A stretch of 56,516 nucleotides of DNA from Olsenella_L sp051876355 (GTDB taxonomy: Bacteria > Actinomycetota > Coriobacteriia > Coriobacteriales > Atopobiaceae): contig JBJEHU010000011.1 in the NCBI GenBank assembly GCA_051876355.1, positions 1-56,516 on the forward strand, given 5' to 3'. Positions within the stretch are counted from its first letter, which is position 1, and each line of letters starts with the position of its first letter. Both the position numbers and the translations under genes were made by a program. Under the pieces are notes generated by a model that saw only the letters and a list, made by a program, of their open reading frames with translations, was not told the DNA's origin and made no database searches. Below are positions 24,273 through 33,043 of the stretch, piece after piece.

Positions 24273-24836
24273 TTACAGCTGGCCCACGAGATCGAGGGAC
24301 GGCTTCAGGGTCTCGGCACCCGGCTGCCACTTTGCGGGGCAGACCTGGTCGCCGTGCTCGCGGACGAACTTTGCAGCCTGGACGAGGCGCAGGAGCTCCT
24401 TCGCGTTGCGGCCGATGCCGCCTGCAGTGACCTCGTAGACCTGGATCTTGCCATCCGGGTCGACGATGAAGGCGCCGCGCTCTGCAAGGCCGTCAGACTC
24501 GATCAGGACCTCGAAGTCCTCTGCCAAGACGTGTGCCGGATCGGCGAGCATCGGGTAGGTGACCTTCTGGATGCGCTCGGACTCATCGTGCCATGCCTTG
24601 TGGACGAAGTGGGTGTCGCAGGACACGGAGTAGACCTCGCAGCCCTCAGCCTTGTAGGCCTCATAGTTCTCTGCAAGCTCCTCGAGCTCGGTCGGGCAGA
24701 CGAACGTGAAGTCTGCGGGATAGAAGAAGAACAGTGCCCACTTGCCGAGGACATCTGCCTTCGTGACAGTCTTGAACTCGCCGTTCTGGTAGGCCTGGAC
24801 GCTGAAGTCGGAGATTTCCTTGTTGATGAGAGACAT
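24273..24836 (-). CDS. ahpC: Alkyl hydroperoxide reductase C, 2-Cys peroxiredoxin
   Basis: The 187-residue protein reduces hydrogen peroxide and organic peroxides. The peroxidatic Cys47 lies in FTFVCPTELEEL and the resolving Cys166 in VCPAKWQPG; AGGIGRNAKELLR is also typical. I start at ATG 24836 (MSLINKEI) behind GAAAGGGG. Length is normal. The reductase lies directly downstream, and a Fur/PerR-like box lies upstream, so induction by peroxide or metal state is likely. Confidence 0.97.
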   Translation of the reverse strand: MSLINKEISDFSVQAYQNGEFKTVTKADVLGKWALFFFYPADFTFVCPTELEELAENYEAYKAEGCEVYSVSCDTHFVHKAWHDESERIQKVTYPMLADPAHVLAEDFEVLIESDGLAERGAFIVDPDGKIQVYEVTAGGIGRNAKELLRLVQAAKFVREHGDQVCPAKWQPGAETLKPSLDLVGQL

Positions 24837-24887
24837 GTCCCATCCCCTTTCTTTTGCTGCAGCTCTGCGCTGCTCCAAAACTGAGAA

Positions 24888-24958
24888 CGATTATTATTAT
24901 CAATATCCATTCTCGTTAGTCAAGAAGAATCTCAAAGATTTTTGAGACTTAGTCTCAA
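24888..24958 (-). promoter_or_regulatory. ahpC control region: Fur/PerR-like box and inverted repeats
   Basis: On the minus strand TGATAATAATAATCG (24902-24888) matches the 7-1-7 Fur/PerR consensus at 12 of 14 arm positions. Further upstream TTGAGAC/GTCTCAA (24942-24948, 24952-24958) and the overlapping TCTCAAA/TTTGAGA (24929-24935, 24941-24947) form mutually exclusive dyads. The sites lie 52-120 bp from the ahpC start. Confidence 0.5.
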
Positions 24959-25024
24959 TAGATCAGACCGTCTTTCTAGAGCAGCAAAGCTGCTGGTACG
25001 AAGCGCAGCAGAAGCCGCAGGCAT

Positions 25025-25065
25025 AAAGAATGCGCCTCTCCCACCACAGGAGAGACGCATTCTTT
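25025..25065. terminator. Bidirectional-type terminator
   Basis: A long stem begins AAAGAATGCG and ends CGCATTCTTT, with an inner CTCTCC/GGAGAG part; A and T runs at the two feet let it work in both directions. It ends the Toprim gene (stop at 25096) on the minus strand. Confidence 0.8.
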
Positions 25066-25095
25066 CAGTGCTACATCTATCGATATCAGATACTT

Positions 25096-26943
25096 TTAGA
25101 GATCCTGCTTCACGAGAATCTCCTGCGGGATGAGCTCGCAGGAATCAACGACTGTCTTCGCATAGGCAGCCGCCTCGTCGGAAAGGACATTCAGGAGCGG
25201 GGTCACATCGTAATCCTCGATATTCACCTGCTTCGTGGACTCGTTGTCCTGGGCATCCGGGAAGCGCTCGGATGCCTTCTTCACCATGAGCTCATAGGCC
25301 GGGGCAAACGGGGCAAAGCCGTACCTGCCATTGAGCTCGCGCTCGAGCTTGTTCATGATCGAGATGCCGGCGCGGTCGATATCGCCCCAGTAGAGCACCT
25401 CGATCGAGTCTGCGCCGAGCGTATCGAGCAGAAGCGAGAGCCTGTTGTGCTCGATGATCGGCGTGCCGCCACCGAGAACCACAGCATGGATGCGCTCGCC
25501 CAGAATCGTCGTTCTGCCATCTTCATACATGAGATCATGCACGTCGAGGTAGGGATCGAGGTTCTCCGTCACAAGCACGCGCATGTGCTTGCGGCGCCTC
25601 GGCGCATGGTAGACGAGGTCCGACTTCGGAAGCGGACGGTGGCGGATGATGTCCTCCATACCGAGAGCACGCAAGAGACGGAATCCGTCAGAGCCATACT
25701 CGAAGAACTTCTCGTCGCCGCCCATCTGGTAGGCGAGCTGGCGGCGGGTGATGTCTCCCGGAAGCATGCCGTCCTGGAGGATATCGTTCATCGTCTCGAT
25801 CTCATGCTCGAAGAGCACATAGGCCTTCGGATGCGAGAGCAGCCATCCGTTCATCCAGAACCTCTCATCGAGCTGGACAATCTTCTGCCTGATCTCAGCA
25901 TCGTTCTCGCCGCCACGGCGGACATACGGAATCTTGCGGAGATCGCGGGAATGAGCAGGATGGGGCGGGACGATCTTGCGGGCTGGCCCCTGCGGAGCCT
26001 CCGCCTCCTCATCTCCCCCAACGATCCCCAGGGCCTCATCCTCTTCGGCCTCTTCGGCCTGGGCATCCTCTGCTTCGGCGGCAGCCTCTTCCGGCTCTTT
26101 CTCTGCAAAATCGTCAGCAGCAGGAGCTGCTGCTTCAGTTTCGTCCGTGCTCTCGGAAGTCTCTTCAGCAGGGGCTTCCTCCTGCTGTTCCTCCTTCGCC
26201 TTGCGCACGCGATGGCGGCGACGGCGCTTGGGTTTTGCCTCTGCATCGCTCGCCTCTGCCTCGCTGTCCTCTGCAGGAGTTTCCGCTTCGGCAGCAGGCG
26301 TCTCTTCCGGAGCAGTCTCGCTCACGCTCGCATCCTTGCGCGACCTCCTGCGGCGTTTGGGCTTCGCTTCGACACCGGCCTCAGGCTCGTTGGCTTCCGC
26401 TGGAGTCTCTGCTTCGGCAGCAGCTGGCTCTTCTGGTGCAGGCTCATTCGCGCCTGCATCCTTGCGCGACCTCCTCCGGCGGCGCTTGGGCTTGGCTTCC
26501 TCGGCAGGCTCTCCCTCTGCTGGTGCATCGGAGGGAGAAGCATCCTCCTCAGCGACGACGGGAGCAGGCTGGATATCTGCCTGTTCCTCCGCATCGGCAG
26601 CCTCTGGCTTTTCGGCCTCCGCTTCGTCGGCCTCTGCCGCCTCTGCCTCGCGCCCGCGCCGTGCCGCCTCGTCGCAGAGCCAGGCATTGATTGTGTAGCT
26701 GTCTTCTCCTTGCTGCTCGAGGACAGCCTTGGCGATTGCCTCTATTGTCTCAGCATCTTCCAGGCCATATTTGCCAAACAGGTCTTCCAGATCGGATGCA
26801 GAGATGTTCCCATGCCCGAAGCGCACGAGAGAGCTTGCAATGCCCGATGCAGCGCTCCTCTGCTCAGACGGGATGACGGGCGATATGCCGTCACGCACAA
26901 GCTCCATCAGCGCATGCTCTTCTTCAGTAAGCTTTCTTGCCAT
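25096..26943 (-). CDS. Toprim-domain protein related to Wadjet JetD (DUF2220), orphan
   Basis: The 615-residue protein starts at ATG 26943 behind a near-perfect AAAGGAGGTG. Residues 1-97 form a compact helical domain of unknown type. Residues 98-330 are low complexity: acidic Ala/Glu/Pro stretches interrupted by three Arg-rich blocks (KPKRRRRRSRKD and variants), repeating every 43 residues. Residues 330-450 are a conserved region, and 450-615 a Toprim domain: VLVTENLDPY with Glu460, then LGGGTPI and EVLYWGDIDRAGISI with Asp521 and Asp523. The YWGDID motif and spacing are those of DUF2220/JetD, the nuclease subunit of Wadjet. No JetA, JetB or JetC gene is present. DNA cleavage or DNA-topology sensing is inferred only. 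Confidence 0.75.
   Translation of the reverse strand: MARKLTEEEHALMELVRDGISPVIPSEQRSAASGIASSLVRFGHGNISASDLEDLFGKYGLEDAETIEAIAKAVLEQQGEDSYTINAWLCDEAARRGREAEAAEADEAEAEKPEAADAEEQADIQPAPVVAEEDASPSDAPAEGEPAEEAKPKRRRRRSRKDAGANEPAPEEPAAAEAETPAEANEPEAGVEAKPKRRRRSRKDASVSETAPEETPAAEAETPAEDSEAEASDAEAKPKRRRRHRVRKAKEEQQEEAPAEETSESTDETEAAAPAADDFAEKEPEEAAAEAEDAQAEEAEEDEALGIVGGDEEAEAPQGPARKIVPPHPAHSRDLRKIPYVRRGGENDAEIRQKIVQLDERFWMNGWLLSHPKAYVLFEHEIETMNDILQDGMLPGDITRRQLAYQMGGDEKFFEYGSDGFRLLRALGMEDIIRHRPLPKSDLVYHAPRRRKHMRVLVTENLDPYLDVHDLMYEDGRTTILGERIHAVVLGGGTPIIEHNRLSLLLDTLGADSIEVLYWGDIDRAGISIMNKLERELNGRYGFAPFAPAYELMVKKASERFPDAQDNESTKQVNIEDYDVTPLLNVLSDEAAAYAKTVVDSCELIPQEILVKQDL
26242..26499 (-). repeat. Coding tandem repeat in the Toprim gene
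   Basis: Two full 43-codon units and a third partial unit (continuing to about 26170) each begin EAKPKRRRR and continue with an acidic A/E/P segment (EAETPAE). Such blocks can expand or contract by slippage. Confidence 0.8.
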
Positions 26944-27022
26944 TTCTGGCACCTCCTTTCTGCTTGGCATCAAGAACAAAGGATACCCCGCAGCACCAGA
27001 TATGGGACGCTGCAACCGCAAA

Positions 27023-27058
27023 GTGCCCTGCGTTTTCCCGAAAGAAAGCGCAGGGCAC
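27023..27058 (-). terminator. Terminator of glycosidase operon A
   Basis: A 10-bp perfect stem (27023-27032 with 27049-27058), extendable by T-A pairs, lies 30 bp past the stop of the last hydrolase gene. Confidence 0.7.
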
Positions 27059-27087
27059 GCTATCAATCACGCAGCTTGTGCCTCTGA

Positions 27088-28674
27088 TCAGGCATAGAGG
27101 AAGACCGAAGCACGAAGGAGCACCGGCTCATCCACCGAGAGGATCTGGAGCTCGTCGCCGTTGAGGCGGCGTCCCCGCTTCCAGCATCCATCCTCGAGCG
27201 TGCCTTCCTCGAGGGCAAGCACATCAGCACAGGGCCGTCCGTCATCTGCCGAGACAAAGGAGAGTTGAGCACCCGATGCCAGGATCAGCGCATCGGCAAC
27301 TCCCTCCTCCCCATTCCAGCCAAGCGGCAGCACCGCCACAGCGCCGGGCACCTTCTCAGCAAACTGGACCTTCAGGACAACATCACCGAAGCGGAGCTCC
27401 TGCACAAGTCCCTGCTCGGCAATCACGGCGTCGAGCGTGCCGCCCCACGCCTCTTTGGCTTCGAGCATGCCGCAGAGGCACTCCATCGTCTTCCGGTAGG
27501 CCTCGCAGGATTGCGGCGTCGAGAGCGCAGGATCTGAGACGTCCATGCCGAAGAGGAAGCCCTGGGTCGCCGTGAAGGGCTCGCCCATCTCCTCGAAACC
27601 GAAGGGAGCGAAGACCGGAGCATGGTGATGGCAGACGGCCCAGATGGCACGGGGTCCGAGATAGCTGTGGGTCGCCGTCTCGACGATGCCAAGAGGATTG
27701 TCCACAGTGTGGTAGGTATCGCAGATCTCGCAGAAGTTCCGGACATAGATGTCCGGGCAGACCATATCGATCGAAGGGGCAGCCACCTTCCAGACCGGGA
27801 ACATGCGGAAGACGGGACCGCCTGTCGGATAGGCCCCAGCCGGCTTGCCCTTGTCGAGCCAGCAGTTCACGAGCATCGGGAGGCTGTAGACGGCCTTTCC
27901 CGCTTCCGCCACCTGCTCGACGTAGCGGGCCGTATGCCAGGCCTGGAAGAGCTCGTCTGCCACGGCATTCTCGCCGAAGGCCTCTTTCCAGCTCCCCTCT
28001 CCGCACGCGTCCACGATATCCTGCACGTCCTGCGGCAGGCCCTTTGCCTCCTTCAGGGCAGAGATAAGCTCACGTGGTACCAGCTCCGTCGCGAAGAGCT
28101 CATCTGCCGCCTCGGAATGCTCCCGCGCTGCGACCATAAGGCCGCACTCGTTCTCCACCTGCACGGCGATCACGGTATGCTCCTCGCCGTCCACCTCTTT
28201 CAGGTGCTTCATCAGGGCAGCGAAAGCACGTGCATCTGCCTGCAGCGTCTCGTCGCAGAGTGCGCTCATGGTCCCATAGACGGCGTGGTAGCGCTCAATC
28301 ATGATCTGGCACTTCCCGCGGATGGGCTCGGCACGCCAGAAGCGGGCTGGATCCTTCTTCACCCACGCAGGGGCATAGAATCCCTGGGCGTTCTTCCAGG
28401 TGCCGAACCAGAGCAGGATGAGGTGCATCCCGTGCTCGCGTGCCTGGGCAAGAAGACTGTCTGTCTGCGTGAGGTCGAAGACGCCCTCCTCAGGCTCGAG
28501 GAGCTCCCAGGTGACGGGGGCGGCAATCGTGTTGAGACCAAGCTCCTCTGCCTTTGCGAAGGCCTTCTCCATCGTGGCCGGATCCGAGCTGGATGAGTTG
28601 TGCACCTCTCCGCCCAAGGCCACGAACGGCCTGTCATCCACCACAAAGAAGGGCTCATCCTTTGAAACCCCCAT
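27088..28674 (-). CDS. DUF5597 / GH35-GH42-like glycoside hydrolase
   Basis: The 528-residue enzyme has a (beta/alpha)8 barrel (about 1-380) with the family segments ALGGEVHNSSSS, APVTWELLEPEEG, LILLWFGTWKNAQG and VQVENECG (the acid/base Glu follows Asn in ENE), then a beta-rich C-terminal domain. DUF5597 proteins act as beta-galactosidases or related exo-glycosidases; the sugar is not shown here. No signal peptide, so it works in the cytoplasm on imported oligosaccharides. It is the last gene of operon A. I start at ATG 28674, six bases after the GAGAGGA-ATG region. Confidence 0.82.
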   Translation of the reverse strand: MGVSKDEPFFVVDDRPFVALGGEVHNSSSSDPATMEKAFAKAEELGLNTIAAPVTWELLEPEEGVFDLTQTDSLLAQAREHGMHLILLWFGTWKNAQGFYAPAWVKKDPARFWRAEPIRGKCQIMIERYHAVYGTMSALCDETLQADARAFAALMKHLKEVDGEEHTVIAVQVENECGLMVAAREHSEAADELFATELVPRELISALKEAKGLPQDVQDIVDACGEGSWKEAFGENAVADELFQAWHTARYVEQVAEAGKAVYSLPMLVNCWLDKGKPAGAYPTGGPVFRMFPVWKVAAPSIDMVCPDIYVRNFCEICDTYHTVDNPLGIVETATHSYLGPRAIWAVCHHHAPVFAPFGFEEMGEPFTATQGFLFGMDVSDPALSTPQSCEAYRKTMECLCGMLEAKEAWGGTLDAVIAEQGLVQELRFGDVVLKVQFAEKVPGAVAVLPLGWNGEEGVADALILASGAQLSFVSADDGRPCADVLALEEGTLEDGCWKRGRRLNGDELQILSVDEPVLLRASVFLYA

Positions 28675-28766
28675 CGTCATTCCTCTCTGCTATCTGCCTC
28701 ATGAAGCAGGAACAGCAAAGCGGAATCCGCAGCTCGGCTGCAGGTCCCGCATGCAATCAGATGTCC

Positions 28767-31448
28767 CTATCTGCCGAATACGATCTTCGCTCCTGTCATC
28801 CCGAAAGGTTCGAGCGGCAGAAACTGGCCGGCAAAGTCATCCATCGCCCTGCCGAGCGTGCTCGTGAGCTCCACTACGATCGTGTTGGTACCCGCCACAA
28901 GGGCATCACCGACCTCGAAGCGGTAGTCGGGCACGATGCAGCAGCCGCAGTCCTTCCCATTCACATATACATGGGCAGACTCGCTGACGCCGGCAAGCTC
29001 GAGGATGGCCCTCTCCGGCAGCTCGTCTGAGGAGCATATGGCGCTGAATGTGTAGCGTGCCATGCCACAGAACGTCTCCTTGTCCGGCAGCGAGGTCACG
29101 AAGACCGGCTCCAAGAGCGCCTCCGGCTCGCTCCAAGCCTTCCCCTGTTCCTCGAAATACGAGGTCTCGAGCGTGCAGGAGCTGAGCGGGCGCTCGGCGA
29201 TGGCTGCGAAGGCAGGTTCTGCCGGCAGGGCATCCAGCGGCCCCCTCGAGACCAGGATGAGCTTCGAGCCATAGGGTGCCAGATCGAGCGCGAAGGCATC
29301 CGGATCTGCCACAAGCTCATTCGTGAATCCGTCGTAGCTGTACAGGTGGCCTTCAGCTGCCCCCTCCAGCCTGCACTGGACGCGCTTCGAGGGGTGCTCG
29401 TTCACGAGGAAGTACTCATCCACCCCATCGAGCTGATAGTGGTAGGTGCGGAGCCACGGCTCGGCCTCAGAGGGCGCAAGCTCGCGGAGCCCGGCGCCGA
29501 TGAGGGCATTCGCAAGATCCCCGAGCGGCACGACCTCTGCCTTCTCCAGACCAGACACCGCGCGTCCCTCGCTCGTGCGGGTGGGCAGGCCGTCCACGAA
29601 GAAGACTGGCAGCGCCTTGGCAATCTCTGCCACCTTCTCGAGCAGCGCCTCAGGCAGGGCCTCGCTCCACGGCAGCACGAGGGCCGAGAAGAGCTCCTCT
29701 CCGACCTTGAGGCGAGCTCCTGCTTCGCTCTCGCAGAGCTCAGAGGAGAGCAGCCAGTCTGCAGAGACGAAGTCGTACTCGATCTGATGGCGGGCAAGCT
29801 CTGCTGCCGGCTTCTGTGCCAGCTGCCAGGCGCCCGACCACTCGCCCTCCGCATTGAAGTAGAGCGCGACTGGTGCGTTGTAGCTGCCATGCGACAGGAG
29901 GGCAGCCATGCGGTTCACATAGGCCATCAAACGGCCGAACTCGCAGTACTGCGGGTTCATCCCATGCGCATAGAAGTGCGGCGGGCAGTCCCCATCCGGG
30001 AAGGCCTTCGGGCTGAACGCATGCGGCACGAAGACATTGACGCCGCGCACGAGCATGTAGTCGGCTATCCATTTCATGAGGCGGTTGCCTTCGCCCCAAC
30101 CATAGGCACCGAAGACCTCTGCCATGCAGAGCCCCTGCTTCTTCGGGTCGATGTGGGCAAGAGAGCCGCCGATCTTGCCCAGGACATAGGTGAAGAACTC
30201 CATGTCCCAGCCCGGCTTGTGGAAGGCCCGGAAGAGCCTCTTGTCGTAGCCCGGCATGAGCTGTTCCATCACCACATCGATGCCTGCCATGTCTGCATGG
30301 GCAAGGGCACGGAAGTAGTGGCCTGCGCCGTAGCCCAGGCGGGCGAGCGCATTGTTGTCCTCGATCGTGTGCCCGATATGGCGGGCATGGTGCGCGGAGC
30401 ACCAGTCAGCAATCACGCCGTCGAAGTTGTCGCTATAGAGCTGGGACACCACATCCATGTAGGCATAGCGAAGCGTGTGGCAGAGACTGCCTTCCCCATC
30501 GACGAAGAGAAGCGGGAGATACGGCAGAAGGTCTGCAAGCGTCTCGATACCCAGCTCCTTGGGCAGGGCCTCGATCAGGCGCGGCGCCACCTCTTCCGTC
30601 CAGGGGAGCACCATCTGGGGGTTCCTGCCGATAGAGGCGCCCTCAGATCCATGGATGTTGCCGAAGCGGGGCTCATCCGAGAAGAAGCCTTGGAAGGTGT
30701 GACCGAACTCGTTGCCGAAATGCTCGAAGATCGGCTCGTAGACTGTATCGAGCAGGATCTGGGTGGCCTCCTTCTCGAGCGGATTCAGGAAGCCCTCAGT
30801 CTCCTTCTCGCCGCCCCGGTAGCTGACCGTGAGCACCTGGATGTACCAGGCGCCTTCTGGAAGATCGAGGTCGACGACCTTGGCCTTGCCTCCGAGCTGC
30901 CCGGTCGGGCGTCCCAGAGGATCTGCCATGGGCTTCCCGGTCTGCCAGTCAGCCCGCTCATGCAAGGTGCTCGTGAGGTCGACCGCACCGGAGACGATCG
31001 GGGTGTCCTCGTCGCTCCTGCGCTCGGCAATGACGGCGAGCACCTCGGCCTCGGGGTCCATCAGGGCATACTTGAGATCGAGCTGCGCCCCTGCAAGCGG
31101 CCCCATCACATCGAAGGTCTGGAGCTTCAGGTAGCGCTTGCGGCGCTCGGGATGATATTTCATCACGGCGCCATCCGCATAGCCCGTCGGGAAATGGCTG
31201 TCATCGAGCAGCCAGACCTTCATATCGAGGGACTTTGCGGTCTCGAGGATGAAGGCGATATCTGAGAACCAGCCTTCGCCGTTGAAGTCAGGATGGGGAC
31301 GCGCTTCGATGCAGAGGGCGCCGATGCCTGCCTCATGCATCGCCTCGATGGTCTTCCGATATTCCTCATGCGCTTCCCCATGGACCCAGAGGAAGGGTGC
31401 GATGTGGTTTTCCGACGTGCCCGCCAGCACCTGTTCGATTGTTCTCAT
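28767..31448 (-). CDS. Large glycoside hydrolase, GH106-like (possible alpha-L-rhamnosidase)
   Basis: The 893-residue protein has an N-terminal catalytic barrel with GH106-style features (EAMHEAGIGALCIEARP, AKSLDMKVWLLDDSHFPTG, GFFSDEPRFGN), a long middle part with HIGHTIEDNN and AEVFGAYGWGEGNRLMKW, and a C-terminal jelly roll (about 780-893, VSESAHVYVNGKDCG) of the sugar-binding type. The DDS and DEP acidic pairs are candidate catalytic residues. It lacks a signal peptide. Family placement is by overall likeness, so another large clan of rhamnosidase/uronidase type is possible. It is the fourth gene of operon A; start at 31448 behind GAAAGGA. Confidence 0.6.
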   Translation of the reverse strand: MRTIEQVLAGTSENHIAPFLWVHGEAHEEYRKTIEAMHEAGIGALCIEARPHPDFNGEGWFSDIAFILETAKSLDMKVWLLDDSHFPTGYADGAVMKYHPERRKRYLKLQTFDVMGPLAGAQLDLKYALMDPEAEVLAVIAERRSDEDTPIVSGAVDLTSTLHERADWQTGKPMADPLGRPTGQLGGKAKVVDLDLPEGAWYIQVLTVSYRGGEKETEGFLNPLEKEATQILLDTVYEPIFEHFGNEFGHTFQGFFSDEPRFGNIHGSEGASIGRNPQMVLPWTEEVAPRLIEALPKELGIETLADLLPYLPLLFVDGEGSLCHTLRYAYMDVVSQLYSDNFDGVIADWCSAHHARHIGHTIEDNNALARLGYGAGHYFRALAHADMAGIDVVMEQLMPGYDKRLFRAFHKPGWDMEFFTYVLGKIGGSLAHIDPKKQGLCMAEVFGAYGWGEGNRLMKWIADYMLVRGVNVFVPHAFSPKAFPDGDCPPHFYAHGMNPQYCEFGRLMAYVNRMAALLSHGSYNAPVALYFNAEGEWSGAWQLAQKPAAELARHQIEYDFVSADWLLSSELCESEAGARLKVGEELFSALVLPWSEALPEALLEKVAEIAKALPVFFVDGLPTRTSEGRAVSGLEKAEVVPLGDLANALIGAGLRELAPSEAEPWLRTYHYQLDGVDEYFLVNEHPSKRVQCRLEGAAEGHLYSYDGFTNELVADPDAFALDLAPYGSKLILVSRGPLDALPAEPAFAAIAERPLSSCTLETSYFEEQGKAWSEPEALLEPVFVTSLPDKETFCGMARYTFSAICSSDELPERAILELAGVSESAHVYVNGKDCGCCIVPDYRFEVGDALVAGTNTIVVELTSTLGRAMDDFAGQFLPLEPFGMTGAKIVFGR

Positions 31449-31577
31449 ATGACATCCTTTCGCTGCACTCCATGCCTGATTCTATGGGCGATATGCAGAA
31501 GGGACAATGACAGGGAGGCACCATTCGATTGACCGAATCGCACCTTCCTGCTGCATTTTCTCTTCGCTCCGCTTTTC

Positions 31578-33029
31578 CTATTCGCAGCGGAATGCCACGA
31601 AGTCGAGGGCGCCTTCTCCCTCATAGACGAAATAGAGGGCATGGGTGCCTGAGACGGGCTCGGAAAGCTCTGCTGTGGCCTGATGCCAGGAAGTTTCGGT
31701 CGTCACATCGAGCTCCGCGACAGCCGGACCTTGTGGTGCGTCGAGATGAACCACAAGCGTGCCTGCCGCGTCGCCGCGGAGCTCAGCGACAAGGCGCTTC
31801 TCCGCTCCGGTGAAGGCAAGGTACTTGTAGCCCACCTCTGCCCCATCGCGCAGGTTCGCAACGAAGGAGCGGGCTGAGGTTGGCACGCCAGAAAGCACTT
31901 CTTCACAGATCTTCGGATGATGCTCATTCCACGGCGTGCGGCTCGAGAAGTGCAGGATTCCCTCCTTGCTCCTCAGGTGGCAGCAGGCATAGGCAGGGAT
32001 CTCGCGGGTGGGATCGAGCGGGCCCCCATTGAGGCCTGCGCTCGTGATCTCGGACTGGACGATCGTGCCATCCGGCGCGATCTCGACCTCCTCTGCGCAG
32101 TCCTGGCGGGAGAACTGGGTGCCTTCGGTGTGGCGGTGGTAGAAGACATAGGCCTTCGCACCGACCTGGACCAGGCTTCCATGGTTGTTGCCAAGATAGA
32201 AGATGGCGTCCTTCTCATCCTCGATCCCGTGCAGGCCCACATCGCCGTTCGAGACGATCACGCCGCCGAAGGTCGGCGGAACGTCCGGCGCATCCGTTGT
32301 CGCCCAGCAGAGCTCGTGGCCCTGGGCAGAGGAATAGATGAAGTAATAGCGCCCGAAGATCTTCCGGAAGCTCGATGCCTCGAGGAAGGGATGCGCTTCG
32401 AAGCTCGTGCCGCCAGCATCGCGCATGCCCGGCACGAAATGCTTCGGTGTCCCCTTGATCGTGCACATGTCGCTTTCGAGCTCTGCCGCATAGGAGCCAG
32501 CGAGCATCTCGTCGGGCGCCCCGAAACGTGCCGCATCGGAGGGACGGGCGCCAAAGCCGTAGTAGAGCCAGACCCGCTCCCCTTCCACGTAGACCGCTGG
32601 GTCGAAGGGGGCGCCGATGCCTGCACCCGGCATGATGAGCGTGCCATCCGGCAGGTGCACCTGCTCCAGATAGCGGAAATGCCCTGCCGGCTCATCGCAG
32701 ACGGCCACGCCGATCGCCGTGAAGCCATAGAAGTAGTAGAGGTAGTAGCGCCCATCAGGCCCCTGGCACACATCCGGTGCCGCATAGGTCGCATGCTTCG
32801 TGTTCGTGGGATCGTCCCAGCGCGTGTAGACGATGCCCTCGAAGCTCCAGTGCGTGAGGTCGTCCACCGGTGCCGACCAGGCAACATAATCGCCGACGCA
32901 GTAGGAGGTCCCATCCGCTGCATCATGGCTGCCATACACATAGAGCCGGTCCCCGAAGACATGGGGCTCGCAGTCAGGGGTATGCTCCCAGCTCGGGAGA
33001 TAGGGGTTCACGATCTGCCGTCTGCTCAT
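31578..33029 (-). CDS. GH43-family glycoside hydrolase
   Basis: The 483-residue enzyme has the five-bladed propeller of GH43 in its first ~320 residues: NPYLPSWEHTPDCEPHVFGDRLYVYGSHD (strand with the first acid), YAAPDVCQGPDGRYYLYY, FDPAVYVEGERVWLYYG and SSFRKIFGRYYFIYS with a candidate Glu/Asp just before. A C-terminal beta-sandwich (about 355-483) resembles CBM6. GH43 enzymes are arabinofuranosidases, xylosidases or galactosidases. No signal peptide. It lies 14 bp after the GH3 gene in operon A. Confidence 0.88.
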   Translation of the reverse strand: MSRRQIVNPYLPSWEHTPDCEPHVFGDRLYVYGSHDAADGTSYCVGDYVAWSAPVDDLTHWSFEGIVYTRWDDPTNTKHATYAAPDVCQGPDGRYYLYYFYGFTAIGVAVCDEPAGHFRYLEQVHLPDGTLIMPGAGIGAPFDPAVYVEGERVWLYYGFGARPSDAARFGAPDEMLAGSYAAELESDMCTIKGTPKHFVPGMRDAGGTSFEAHPFLEASSFRKIFGRYYFIYSSAQGHELCWATTDAPDVPPTFGGVIVSNGDVGLHGIEDEKDAIFYLGNNHGSLVQVGAKAYVFYHRHTEGTQFSRQDCAEEVEIAPDGTIVQSEITSAGLNGGPLDPTREIPAYACCHLRSKEGILHFSSRTPWNEHHPKICEEVLSGVPTSARSFVANLRDGAEVGYKYLAFTGAEKRLVAELRGDAAGTLVVHLDAPQGPAVAELDVTTETSWHQATAELSEPVSGTHALYFVYEGEGALDFVAFRCE

Positions 33030-33043
33030 GGCTCAATCCTCTC

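Noticed and set aside
26170..26499. CRISPR-like or intergenic repeat array
   Set aside because: The repeats have a 129-bp period, stay in frame and encode the charged linker of a protein; no short palindromic repeats with unique spacers occur anywhere in the window.
25030..27087. 685-residue plus-strand frame opposite the Toprim gene
   Set aside because: It mirrors the repetitive antisense gene, has no ribosome site, and its Leu/Cys/Ser-rich product resembles no family. The minus-strand gene has a strong ribosome site and clear Toprim motifs.
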